A stretch of DNA of 64,000 nt, taken from assembly GCF_000571935.1 (NCBI RefSeq), contig NZ_ATAX01000025.1, forward strand, positions 62,001 to 126,000, in the 5' to 3' direction. Source of the DNA: Ruminococcus flavefaciens 007c. Lineage in GTDB: Bacteria; Bacillota; Clostridia; Oscillospirales; Ruminococcaceae. The notes under the pieces were generated by a model. That model worked only from the letters and a program-made list of their open reading frames with translations. It made no database searches and was not told the DNA's origin. Shown here piece after piece: positions 1-9,087 of this stretch; the first letter of the stretch is position 1; each line of letters starts with the position of its first letter. The position numbers and the translations under genes were made by a program.

Positions 1-304
1 TCGCCGCAGACACACCGGCACTCAGCAGCAGACATAACCTGAACCCATAAAAAAGAATACCGTTTGGATCACCGTTTTTCCTGCCTATCTCCTCGGAAAT
101 AAGACGGCTTGTGCAAAGAAAGGCATTGCCGTTGGAAAGAATACTCGCCAGCCCGAGAAACGAACCCATAAGGCTCAGTATACCAATGGCAGAAGCTCCC
201 ATCTGTCTTGTTATGAATGTGTTCAGAAACAATGCCGCTGAATCGAGAAACAGCTGCATTATTGTCAAAAGTGCTGCATCACGTAATATCTTACTTTTAA
301 TCAA
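1..304 (-). CDS. MATE/flippase-like membrane protein, N-terminal part
   Basis: The reading frame is open from position 304 to the window edge, so only about the first 101 residues are present. It starts at TTG 304; a GGAGG at 313-317 lies 8 bases upstream, and the first in-frame ATG is 15 codons later without a ribosome binding site. The visible part has a short basic start, a hydrophobic helix around residues 8-26, a segment resembling the first loop of MATE or polysaccharide flippases (FITRQMGASAIG), and a third hydrophobic stretch near the edge. By family this would be a multidrug/polysaccharide (MOP-type) exporter or flippase in the cytoplasmic membrane. SpoVB/MurJ-like or true MATE cannot be separated from this fragment. 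Confidence 0.6.
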   Translation of the reverse strand, partial: MIKSKILRDAALLTIMQLFLDSAALFLNTFITRQMGASAIGILSLMGSFLGLASILSNGNAFLCTSRLISEEIGRKNGDPNGILFYGFRLCLLLSAGVSAA

Positions 305-361
305 AATTGCTTCCTCCGGAATTTACTGTTATATTCTATGCAGAAGCTGACATAAAAATGA

Positions 362-390
362 CAAAACGGACAGCAAAGCTGTCCGTTTTG
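362..390 (-). terminator. Rho-independent terminator
   Basis: A perfect 13-bp inverted repeat (362-374 with 378-390, 3-base loop) follows the stop of the HTH/zinc-ribbon gene. On the minus strand the second arm ends in TTTTG and is followed by a T-rich run. Confidence 0.85.
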
Positions 391-421
391 GATTGTTTTA
401 TCTTTTTTGTAAAAGCAGCAA

Positions 422-892
422 TTAAGATTCAGCTCCGTCCTGATGTTTCACGTGTTGCTTCCAGTAATCAAGCTTAGGAAGCATATCTTTCATGTAGGAG
501 CGAGCCTGATCTTCGTTAAAGCCTTCCCCGGTCATATGCTTTACACATACATCTATCAGATCATCCATATCATGATATGTATAATTTCCGTCAGCATAGC
601 ACCACTTGCAGTAATCCTCATTGAACGAGCCGTCGTTTTCCCTGCTCATAGATACATCTTCAAGCGGCATACCGCAGCACTGGCATATCAGCTTTCTCGG
701 AGAGCCAAGAATAGTGTTTATAGACACATCGAACAACTGCGACAAGAGCTTGAGAGTCTCCGTATTGGGCACAGTTTCACCGTTTTCCCAACGTGAAACA
801 GCCTGTCGCGTTACAAACACCTTTTCGGCAAGCTCTTCCTGTGAAAGACTATTCTTATTTCTGAGTTCAAGTATAATATTTTTTGTTTCCAT
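422..892 (-). CDS. HTH (XRE) regulator with C-terminal zinc-ribbon domain
   Basis: The N-terminal 65 residues form a Cro/C1-type helix-turn-helix (SQEELAEKVFVTRQAVSRWE), a DNA-binding fold found in many transcription regulators. It is followed by a cysteine-containing segment (CQCCGMPLE, then CKWCY) typical of the putative zinc-ribbon domain found fused to such HTH units in Firmicutes. The longest frame begins at 943, but the start chosen is ATG 892 because GAGGTG lies 8 bases upstream and the residues before it are not conserved in type. The gene is monocistronic, with terminators on both sides. The target and ligand are unknown. The zinc ribbon may sense metal or redox state, which is inference. 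Confidence 0.8.
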   Translation of the reverse strand: METKNIILELRNKNSLSQEELAEKVFVTRQAVSRWENGETVPNTETLKLLSQLFDVSINTILGSPRKLICQCCGMPLEDVSMSRENDGSFNEDYCKWCYADGNYTYHDMDDLIDVCVKHMTGEGFNEDQARSYMKDMLPKLDYWKQHVKHQDGAES

Positions 893-985
893 GATCATCA
901 CCTCTAATGCTATTATAACACAGTCTGTCAGAAAATCAAGCAACTGTCTGTTGCCTTATTAGTATCAGTATTTGCGGACGTTACG

Positions 986-1014
986 TAAAAACGGGCAGCA
1001 AAGCGCTGCCCGTT
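986..1014 (-). terminator. Rho-independent terminator of the gatD transcript
   Basis: A 10-bp stem (990-999 with 1005-1014) lies just after the gatD stop and is followed on the minus strand by five T residues. Confidence 0.85.
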
Positions 1015-1018
1015 GAAA

Positions 1019-1762
1019 CTATTTTTTCAGCAGCCTGTCCAGCATTACCTGTCTGCACTCCTTTTCAAGAGTATCATCAAGAGCTTCAAGAGCGATATGC
1101 TCGGCCTCTCCCCTGTTTATGCAATACTCTATCATGTGATCCGAGATCTCGGGGTTTTTTGACAGACACGGGCCATGCAAATAAGTCGCTATAACGTTTT
1201 TTTCACAGTAGCCTTCTGCCTCACTTTTGGAGCAGTTTCCGTTACCGAAAAGCACCTTGCCGAAGGGCGTTTTCACACCCTGAGTCTGACCACCGTGATT
1301 CTCAAATCCGACGACCTTTACAGTCTTTCCGGTTATCTCGGACTGAATAACGATATTGCCTATGCAACGCTTTCTGCGGCTGCTTGGTGCAACAGTAAAA
1401 TAATCAAACAATCCGAGACCTTTTATCTCATTGCCGTCTGCGTCGCGGTAATACTTACCCATAAGCTGATAACCGCCACATATCAGAAACAGGAATGTAC
1501 CGTTCTTATATGCCTTGACGATACCGTCTTTGCATTTCAGCAGATCAGCTGAGATATGCTGCTGTTCAAGGTCAGCGCCTCCGCCGATATAGATAAGATC
1601 GTATGAACTGAAATCAGGCATTTCCGAGTCAATGGAGTACTTGTCTATATGACAGTCTATACCTCTCATTTTGCAGCGAAATGATATGACCTCCATGTTG
1701 CCGCTGTCGCCGTAAAGGTCAAGCATATCGGCATACATATGAAGAATTCTTATTGTTTTCAT
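1019..1762 (-). CDS. gatD: Lipid II isoglutaminyl synthase, glutamine amidotransferase subunit GatD
   Basis: This 247-residue class I glutamine amidotransferase is of the CobB/CobQ-like type. The nucleophile elbow is LICGGYQ with Cys95, and the catalytic His is His196 in TYLHGP, matching the Cys/His arrangement known for GatD. In the family, GatD releases ammonia from glutamine and passes it to MurT, which amidates the D-glutamate of lipid II in the cytoplasm. This amidation is needed for efficient peptidoglycan cross-linking. Its start overlaps the murT stop by 4 bases, so the two are translationally coupled, as expected for the MurT-GatD complex. A terminator follows directly. Confidence 0.93.
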   Translation of the reverse strand: MKTIRILHMYADMLDLYGDSGNMEVISFRCKMRGIDCHIDKYSIDSEMPDFSSYDLIYIGGGADLEQQHISADLLKCKDGIVKAYKNGTFLFLICGGYQLMGKYYRDADGNEIKGLGLFDYFTVAPSSRRKRCIGNIVIQSEITGKTVKVVGFENHGGQTQGVKTPFGKVLFGNGNCSKSEAEGYCEKNVIATYLHGPCLSKNPEISDHMIEYCINRGEAEHIALEALDDTLEKECRQVMLDRLLKK

Positions 1763-3096
1763 TTGTTACCTCCATGCTTTGTGATATAGCGTTTCAGAGC
1801 ACTTCTTGTAGGCTGAACGGCCGTATAGTTTGCTATAATGAACTTGCGTCCCTTTGTACTTGCGAGCTCCTCAACTGCCTTGTCAAGATCGGGACGAACT
1901 ACAATTTTTGAAGGGTCATAGCCTGCGGTCTTGATACGTACTGCAATATCATAAGCTCTTGTGCCCGAAGTGACAACTCTGGTAACACGCTCAAAAATGC
2001 TGAAATTAATGTCATATATCCACGACACGTCAAGTCCATCTGCAATATTGTCGTTAAGCACGAAAAGAAGCTCCTTCTCTCCCGGCATCTCGTTCATTAC
2101 ACGGAGAGTCATATTGGCTCCAACAGGATTTTTTGCAAGGTTAAGAGTAGCCTTATTTCCGCTGAGCATGAAGTTCTCCATGCGTCCGTTTTTGACGGTA
2201 TAGCCGTTGATAACTCCGTCAGTTATCTTCTGGTCTATATTGTAGAGCTTTGCCGCTGCTGCAACAGCCGTCATATTGTATACGTTGTATATGCTGTTGA
2301 GCTTTGGCGAATAGGTGTGGCCATCGGCTGTGAAAATAGGCTTTTCAAGGTCGATATCCTTTGCGGTTATATATGGCTCATGATTGCCGAAACCGCACTT
2401 CTTACAGATGAACTTGCCTATGTGAGAGTACTGATAGTAGTCATATTCCAGTGCTTCACCGCAGAAGGGACAGAAACGTCCCTCGGAAGCCTCAAAAATT
2501 TTCTTTGTGGCAAAGGCATACGGCTCCGCGTGGAAATACTTCACATTTTTGTTTTGGGGATTAGCCCTTCCGAGACGCGCTGTGTTCGGATCATCACCGT
2601 TAAGAACAAGATTTCCCTCAAAAGTCTTGCAGAATCCGTTTATTTTCTGTATAAGAGTCTCCATTTCACCGTTTCTGTCCAGCTGATCACGGAAGAAGTT
2701 CAGCACCACCAAGGTATCCAGTTTCAGCTGCGAATAGACCACTGGTACATGAGACTCGTCGGTCTCAAGAATAAGGTAGTCTGCCTTGACTTTTCCCGAC
2801 ATATCGCAGTATTTCAGCAACATGGAGCATATGCCAGTATCAAGGTTATTTCCTTCTTTGTTAATGATTATTTTCTTACCGCTGCGCTCAAAAAGCTGTG
2901 CTATACAGTTTGTAACGGAAGTTTTTCCGTTAGTTCCGGTAACAGCGATTATAGGACAGTCCACCTTAAACATGGATACCGCCTTATGTCTTGACATATG
3001 CCACAGCACAATACCCGGAAGATTTCCTGCATTTCGATGCATAAGCTTTAGAAGTTTTACAATGATCTTACCAATTAAAATCAGAAGTCGTTTCAA
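1759..3096 (-). CDS. murT: Lipid II isoglutaminyl synthase, Mur ligase-like subunit MurT
   Basis: A Mur ligase central domain carries the P-loop GTNGKTS at residues 54-60, followed by a four-cysteine zinc ribbon inserted in the ATPase domain (Cys209, Cys212, Cys231, Cys234) and a C-terminal DUF1727 domain. This is the standard MurT layout, and 445 residues is the usual length. MurT activates the D-Glu carboxylate of lipid II with ATP, and GatD supplies the ammonia. The start is a TTG at 3096, with GGAGG 6 bases upstream. The gene follows the large helicase gene after only 17 bases, so the three may share a transcript. Confidence 0.93.
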   Translation of the reverse strand: MKRLLILIGKIIVKLLKLMHRNAGNLPGIVLWHMSRHKAVSMFKVDCPIIAVTGTNGKTSVTNCIAQLFERSGKKIIINKEGNNLDTGICSMLLKYCDMSGKVKADYLILETDESHVPVVYSQLKLDTLVVLNFFRDQLDRNGEMETLIQKINGFCKTFEGNLVLNGDDPNTARLGRANPQNKNVKYFHAEPYAFATKKIFEASEGRFCPFCGEALEYDYYQYSHIGKFICKKCGFGNHEPYITAKDIDLEKPIFTADGHTYSPKLNSIYNVYNMTAVAAAAKLYNIDQKITDGVINGYTVKNGRMENFMLSGNKATLNLAKNPVGANMTLRVMNEMPGEKELLFVLNDNIADGLDVSWIYDINFSIFERVTRVVTSGTRAYDIAVRIKTAGYDPSKIVVRPDLDKAVEELASTKGRKFIIANYTAVQPTRSALKRYITKHGGNK

Positions 3097-3113
3097 TTTC
3101 GTCCTCCGTAGAA

Positions 3114-6100
3114 TTAATTTCCAGTATATGATACTCTTCCGTCCTCGGAAAATCCTACCCAGCCATGCTGCTTAGCAGCCTTTATGCCTAGTGCAACGGA
3201 AGTTTCGAGAGTGGGCGTGATTCTGGTAAATCCGAATAGATGAGCAACCTCACGTAACAGATCATCACGAGACATCGCTACCTGACGTGACATTATTTCC
3301 TTTATGCCCACAGCTATCTCCTCAGGAGCAACGTCATCAATATCACGCTTATCATCATTTTTATAAACAGTTCTGCACTTGTCATACTCCTCTGGTGTCT
3401 GTGAAACAAGCCATACATACTCGTTTTCTCCTGCGGTCGTTACCTTCGCATCAGCATTTTCAAAGGCCTTATCGAAGAGAGCCTTCATATTGGCTCCGGG
3501 ACGGGATATCCCCCAGCACGAGAAAGTCTTTTTAGCCAGTGTCTTCTTGTTCATCGGAGCCTCGGCAGCAAGAATATCGTTTATACACTTGGTTATCCTG
3601 GCAGTACTTGCCTCGTTAAAATTTTCCGAGCTGCCAAGAGCTTTAATTTTAAATGACTTGAAGTCATCAAAGCTTTCAGAAAAACTGCTGACCTCTTCGG
3701 TCTCAAAAACAAGCTCCTGCTTTTTCTTTTCCTCGACCTTGGATACAGTTTCGGGATGTCGGTAACGCTCAACAGCACTATCGATCTCCGCCTTTATCTT
3801 GCCCAGAACCTTTTCTTTGTTATCAAGCCAGTCAATGATATAAACGCTCATAACGTTCCAGCCAAGCCCCTTCAGTACACTCGGCTGTGAAAGAGTCCTG
3901 TCACTGGCTGTACCGTTGTGGAAGTACGCTTCGTTACCGCAGTTTATACCCATGATATAGGTATCGGGCTTGTCAGGATTGATAACAGCCACATCAACCT
4001 TGTAATCCGAGCAGCCGACATTGCATTTGCAGTCATAGTCCAACTTCCTGAGCTCATCTGCAACTATTGTCTCAAATCCGTCGGAGCTGTTCTTTGAACC
4101 CGCCTTTATGGGAAGAGCACTTCTGCCCTTTGCGGCAAATTCGAGGAAGCCCTTGAGTCCCTCGACACCGTCCGAACGTGTTCTTGACAGGTCTATCATA
4201 TCCGGAGTAATAACCGAGAATACTATCATCTGACACTTTGAACGCGAAATAGCAACATTCAGTCGTCTCCAGCCACCATCGCGGTTAAGCGGTCCGAAGT
4301 TCATAGAAACCTTGCCATCCTTGTCGGGACCATAACCAATAGAAAACATGATGACATCACGCTCATCGCCCTGTACATTTTCGAGATTCTTTATGAGTAT
4401 TGGCTCATACATCTCGTTGGCGTACTCCTCAAGCTTGGGATCGTCGCGGTAGGCGTCCATGAGAAGATCGTCGATAAGGTTCTGCTGGGGCAGGCTGAAT
4501 GTAACGACACCAATGCTGAGCTTTCTCAGCTTTTCATCTCTCAGTCTGCGGCATATCTCTGCCACAACAGCTTCAGCTTCAGCTCTGTTCGTTCTTGTGG
4601 AGCTCTTATCATAATAGCCCTCAACATGAACCCAACTTACCTCAGACACCTGATCATCAGGCGACGGGAATGTATAGAGCTTGTTTTCGTAGTATTTTGT
4701 ATTGCTGTATGCAATAAGGCTCTCATGACGCGAACGATAATGCCAGAGCAGATGCTTCTGAGGCATAGAAAGTGCAAGACAATCATCCAGAACGCTTTCC
4801 AGATCTTCCTTTTCGTAGTTTTCCTCGTCCACTTGATTTGAAGCAAAGAAACTCGTAGGCGGAAGCTGCTTTGGATCTCCCACAACTATGACGTTCTCGC
4901 CTCTTGCAATAGCGCCCACAGCCTCACAGGTAGGAAGCTGGGAAGCCTCGTCGAAGATGACAAGGTCAAATTTCGGATAAGACGGATCAATATACTGCGC
5001 TACAGATATAGGGCTCATAAGCATAACGGGACACATTCTGCGGAGCAGATTGGGTATGCTATCGAAAAGCTTACGGATAGACATCATTCTTCCGTTAGAT
5101 TTGATAGCCTTCTGAAGAATGCCTATCTCGGAGCTGTTGGCAGAACCGCCAGGTGTCGGGATTTTAGCCGAAAGCTCTGCGGCAAGCTCCTTGATGGAAA
5201 GTGTTGAGAAGTTGTCAAGTACTTCTCCGAAACGGCGTATAGTATCCTCGAAAAGCGTCCCCTGGAACTTTGCAAGCTCAGGTGTACGTGATATAGTGCT
5301 CGTAACCATAGCTTTGCTTATATCGCAGTCGAAGGCTCCGATAAGCTGCTCTGTGGGAACCTCACCGTTCATATAAGTGTCAGCAACATTACCGATGCCA
5401 AGCTCTCTAAGCTTGTTGCATATAGTTACGATGCCTGTCCATTCCTTCAGCTGCGGCAGCGCATCAATAACGGCGTCAGCCTTCATCTGAGCGTCACCGC
5501 CCCAGCTCTCACCCGTTATGAGCTTATCGGTATTTATACCGAAGGAGCTTCGGAGCTGCGCAGCAACATTTTCAAGTGCAGCATAATCGGCCGTTATCTT
5601 GGAAATATCACTGTTTATCCCCTTTGTAAGGCTATCGCATAGCTTCTGCTTTATGTCCGGACTGAATGTAGAAGCCGAAACCTTCTCTCCCAGTTCGGAC
5701 GAACGTGCAACGATACTCTCAATTGCATTCCAGTCGGCATTCTCGTCAAGGTTCAGTGTGCCGAAGTACTTCATAAGTTCAGGCTGCGCAGAAGCAATCT
5801 GGCTTTTCAGAGCGTTAAAATGGTTTATCTTGTCATAATATTGTGTGATATTCTCCTTGGTGACCGATGAAGCCGTTTTTGCATGTGCAGCAAGCTCCTT
5901 TACCAGCTTTTTGCTGCCAATGCTCTTGCCAAGGAACCACTTTCCCTGTGCAGTTTTCCATCTTATCAATGCGTCACAGGCATTATAACCGAGCACAGAA
6001 GGTTCAAACTTTTCGATCAGCTCATTTTTTATCTGGGAAAGCTCCTTGCCTGTGCCGATAAGGGACTGTGCCTTTTCTTTATAGCCGTTCCAGCGACTGT

Positions 6101-8882
6101 CACCGATAACATCGGGAAGCAGCTGCTCACCCTTTGCAGAAGCTGTCATTATCTCCGCAGCAAGCTTGCATTCCTCAAACGTCATCTCACTGCTGCCGGT
6201 AAACTGAGCTATCTGCTGAGTATCACTCTGTGCAGCTGACAAGGCAGTTTTCAGCTCGCGCAGCTTCGACTCCATAGCTCCTCTTGTTTCGGGAGTGCAT
6301 GATGTAAGCTCGCAAACTCCAAGTGCCGTAGTAGTGACGTCACCGAATTCTCTTCCTGCCGCAGCAAGACTTTCAAGAGTCTCACGCCATACCGAATAAG
6401 AGGTATCACTCATAGCGTCAAGCTGCTCGTTAGTGAATGTGAACTTTCCGCCTGAAGAGCTATTCTTTTCATATCTCACAGCTGCATCATACATTGAGCA
6501 ACCGAAATTGCGCTTTTTATGTATCTCCTCCATTGTGCCGTTGAGCTCTTTCCTCATTTCGGCTATCTTGTCAGCCTGAGCCTTGTACTCAGCAGGCTTC
6601 TTTATGCGCCCAACGTTAAGTGTCTCTTCCAGCTGCTTGAGAACCGCACGTTTCTGAGCCTTATTGGAATGGAGCTCAATACAGAAAGGCCCCAGGCCGA
6701 CCTTGTTGAGACGTTTTTCAACAACTGAAAGTGCAGCCATCTTTTCAGCTACGAAAAGCACAGATTTCCCCTGATAAAGAGCACTTGCTATCATATTCGT
6801 GATAGTCTGGGATTTACCGCTTCCGGGAGGCCCATGAAGCACGAAACTCTTTCCCTGAGCAGCTGCGTAAACAGCTGCAAGCTGTGATGAATCCGCACTG
6901 AGAGGAACCACCAGATCAGTAGGAGCTACCTTATTATCCAGATCAAGAGGAGATATGTACAGATCATCGCCTGCCCATTCCGTCTTGCCCGAGATAAGAC
7001 TTGCAACAACCTTATTCTTGGCAAGCTCGTCCGCGCGGTTCCTGATATCGTTCCACATGATAAAACGATTGAAGGAAAATTGTCCTATAAATGCATAATC
7101 AACTATATCCCAGCGAGGCTGCGACATTATGCCCTGGCGTACAGTGTTGAATATGATCTGAAGGTTAACACCGTTTTCGTCCTCCGGAACAGGGTCAAGT
7201 CCTTTTATATCGATACCGAAAGTCTGGCGGATATGCTCCAGCATGGTTATGTTGATCTGCGTATCCTCATCACGCATACGAATTACATATGTCTTTTCCT
7301 GTACCTTGCGTATAATATCTATAGGAACGAGTACAAGCGGAGCATATCGCGGCTTGTCACTTTTTTCAGTCTCGTACCAGCGCAGGAAGCCAAGAGCAAG
7401 ATATATTGTATTGACACCATTTTCTTCTATGCTGACCTTTGCCTGCCTGTGAAGCTTTTTCATTATCTTTTCAAGCTCCACATCCTTCATAAAAGTTCTC
7501 AAACGATGGTTTTTGAACTCTGATTCGGATATAGAAGTTATCAGATCACGGTCGTTTTCCACATCATAGATCTTACTGTCGGACATCTGCAATGTCATAT
7601 CATTCGGCATAGACATTACCTTGAAGTCCTCGCCCTTTGAGATCTCGTCTTCAAGCACTCCAAGATCGCTTATCATAAGCTGGACACTCATAGCTGTGGG
7701 ACGGAAATTAAGCAGACTGTTCCTGAGACTAAGATCAAGGAGCTTTCTCTCCCACATTACCTGTTTTGTAACTTCTCTGCCTTCACCGTAGGCAACCGCC
7801 TGATCTGCAATGGCATTCGGAGCAGAAGTTATCTCGGACTTCTTACGCTCACCGTAATCTACAGCCTTGAAGGTTCCGTTCTCACTGACTCTTGAAGGAA
7901 CAGGACGTATGCCGCTTGAACGTGTACGGCTTATATCTATAGCAAAATAGAAACCTGATTCGTCATCAAGATGTGCTGCTGCATGTTTTTCAGCGTCATC
8001 AAAATCTATATTCTTGCCTGCTACAAAATCAGTACACTCGACCACGCTGACTGTATCTATGCCATGCGCTATCCGCTTTGTTATGGCAGACATATCGTAC
8101 TGAAGGCAATCGGAGAATGTCTCGTCTTCCAGCCAGCAGCCTGAAAAAGCGTGTCCTTTTACAATTATAAGCATGGGGCTGAGTCCAACTGCTTCAAGGC
8201 ATGAAGCATACAGAACAGCAAGATCCAGGCAGGTTCCCTGCTTTCCGTCAAGCACTTCATCGGGCATACGCACACGCTGCGATTCCTCAAAGCTTGCAGG
8301 AGGCATGGTATAAGCGATATTCTGTTCCTGAAGAGCTGCATATATCGCACCCATCTGCTGTTTTACGATATTGGGATTCTTTGACTGATAGCCCGTAAAT
8401 GAAGGATCTCCGCACCATTTTTTCAGATATGTACCTGCTGAGGCGACTATTTCACGGACTTTCGGATGATTTGGCGTAATAAAAGCTGCTATGGTCTCTG
8501 GCATAAAATTGATGCCTGACCACTGATCGTAAGCGAGAAGCTCTATACTGCGACATTCTTCAGCTATTACCTCTTCTCCCTGAATAGCCTCTATAGTAAC
8601 GCTTCCCACAAGTTTTTCGGTAAGTGAGAAAAGCTGTTCGGACAAAAGGATTATATTTACCGGAGATACCTCAACAGGTTCTCCAGGTCTAAGATCAAAG
8701 GGCACAGACTCGAAAGTCTTTGCAAACTCTGGCTCAAAGCTTATCCTTAGTCTTACGTTTTTAAGTTCATCTTTAGTATTGTTTGACATAACTATATTCC
8801 TGAAAACCGGAACATAGTTCTGCTGCATCGCGAAATTGATCTGTGCGGTCATATTTCCGCTGAATGTAACCTTATTATCCAT
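3114..8882 (-). CDS. Large DUF4011-type superfamily 1 helicase with Vsr-like nuclease and DUF3320 regions
   Basis: The protein has 1922 residues. The start is ATG 8882, because GGAGGA lies 7 bases upstream; an in-frame extension to 9014 has no such site. Regions in order: a beta-rich N-terminus (about 1-115); a transglutaminase-like segment with GTCLDLA (Cys218) and GHAF (His244); a DUF4011-like region; an SF1 helicase with Walker A GPPGSGKS (684-691), Walker B DE (1311-1312), a VVGDPKQLPPT motif and motif VI Arg1547; a PD-(D/E)XK Vsr/MTES-1575-like domain (about 1600-1700); and a C-terminal DUF3320 domain (about 1860-1922). Single-gene antiphage proteins with a DUF4011-helicase-Vsr-DUF3320 layout are known (Hhe type, from memory), so a defence role is plausible but inferred. 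The nuclease motif is unusual, with Asn1647 and Gly1649 where relatives have Glu and Asp. It may be cotranscribed with murT-gatD. Confidence 0.85.
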   Translation of the reverse strand: MDNKVTFSGNMTAQINFAMQQNYVPVFRNIVMSNNTKDELKNVRLRISFEPEFAKTFESVPFDLRPGEPVEVSPVNIILLSEQLFSLTEKLVGSVTIEAIQGEEVIAEECRSIELLAYDQWSGINFMPETIAAFITPNHPKVREIVASAGTYLKKWCGDPSFTGYQSKNPNIVKQQMGAIYAALQEQNIAYTMPPASFEESQRVRMPDEVLDGKQGTCLDLAVLYASCLEAVGLSPMLIIVKGHAFSGCWLEDETFSDCLQYDMSAITKRIAHGIDTVSVVECTDFVAGKNIDFDDAEKHAAAHLDDESGFYFAIDISRTRSSGIRPVPSRVSENGTFKAVDYGERKKSEITSAPNAIADQAVAYGEGREVTKQVMWERKLLDLSLRNSLLNFRPTAMSVQLMISDLGVLEDEISKGEDFKVMSMPNDMTLQMSDSKIYDVENDRDLITSISESEFKNHRLRTFMKDVELEKIMKKLHRQAKVSIEENGVNTIYLALGFLRWYETEKSDKPRYAPLVLVPIDIIRKVQEKTYVIRMRDEDTQINITMLEHIRQTFGIDIKGLDPVPEDENGVNLQIIFNTVRQGIMSQPRWDIVDYAFIGQFSFNRFIMWNDIRNRADELAKNKVVASLISGKTEWAGDDLYISPLDLDNKVAPTDLVVPLSADSSQLAAVYAAAQGKSFVLHGPPGSGKSQTITNMIASALYQGKSVLFVAEKMAALSVVEKRLNKVGLGPFCIELHSNKAQKRAVLKQLEETLNVGRIKKPAEYKAQADKIAEMRKELNGTMEEIHKKRNFGCSMYDAAVRYEKNSSSGGKFTFTNEQLDAMSDTSYSVWRETLESLAAAGREFGDVTTTALGVCELTSCTPETRGAMESKLRELKTALSAAQSDTQQIAQFTGSSEMTFEECKLAAEIMTASAKGEQLLPDVIGDSRWNGYKEKAQSLIGTGKELSQIKNELIEKFEPSVLGYNACDALIRWKTAQGKWFLGKSIGSKKLVKELAAHAKTASSVTKENITQYYDKINHFNALKSQIASAQPELMKYFGTLNLDENADWNAIESIVARSSELGEKVSASTFSPDIKQKLCDSLTKGINSDISKITADYAALENVAAQLRSSFGINTDKLITGESWGGDAQMKADAVIDALPQLKEWTGIVTICNKLRELGIGNVADTYMNGEVPTEQLIGAFDCDISKAMVTSTISRTPELAKFQGTLFEDTIRRFGEVLDNFSTLSIKELAAELSAKIPTPGGSANSSEIGILQKAIKSNGRMMSIRKLFDSIPNLLRRMCPVMLMSPISVAQYIDPSYPKFDLVIFDEASQLPTCEAVGAIARGENVIVVGDPKQLPPTSFFASNQVDEENYEKEDLESVLDDCLALSMPQKHLLWHYRSRHESLIAYSNTKYYENKLYTFPSPDDQVSEVSWVHVEGYYDKSSTRTNRAEAEAVVAEICRRLRDEKLRKLSIGVVTFSLPQQNLIDDLLMDAYRDDPKLEEYANEMYEPILIKNLENVQGDERDVIMFSIGYGPDKDGKVSMNFGPLNRDGGWRRLNVAISRSKCQMIVFSVITPDMIDLSRTRSDGVEGLKGFLEFAAKGRSALPIKAGSKNSSDGFETIVADELRKLDYDCKCNVGCSDYKVDVAVINPDKPDTYIMGINCGNEAYFHNGTASDRTLSQPSVLKGLGWNVMSVYIIDWLDNKEKVLGKIKAEIDSAVERYRHPETVSKVEEKKKQELVFETEEVSSFSESFDDFKSFKIKALGSSENFNEASTARITKCINDILAAEAPMNKKTLAKKTFSCWGISRPGANMKALFDKAFENADAKVTTAGENEYVWLVSQTPEEYDKCRTVYKNDDKRDIDDVAPEEIAVGIKEIMSRQVAMSRDDLLREVAHLFGFTRITPTLETSVALGIKAAKQHGWVGFSEDGRVSYTGN

Positions 8883-9011
8883 ACAGTCCTCCATTCTGCC
8901 CTTAGCGAAAAAAATACTACTTCTATGATACCACATTCCGAGTAATTTTACAATACAATCATCAAAAAAAGTCAAAAGTACTATACACTGACCACACTCC
9001 ACAAAACATAA

Positions 9012-9045
9012 CATAAAAATATCCCCCGTTTCTGACGGGGGATAT
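9012..9045 (-). terminator. Rho-independent terminator of the aquaporin gene
   Basis: An 11-bp stem (9019-9029 with 9035-9045) contains five G:C pairs in a row and is followed on the minus strand by TTTTT. It lies 43 bases after the aquaporin stop. Confidence 0.9.
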
Positions 9046-9087
9046 ACTGATACATAATAGTATAACTAAATATTAGAAAAGATCCGA

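Noticed and set aside
111-350. Plus-strand open frame of 79 codons near the window start
   Set aside because: It overlaps the flippase-like gene on the other strand, has no ribosome binding site and no recognised motif.
3114-9014. Longer start of the helicase at 9014
   Set aside because: The 44 extra residues are low in similarity to anything expected and the ATG at 8882 has a strong ribosome binding site.
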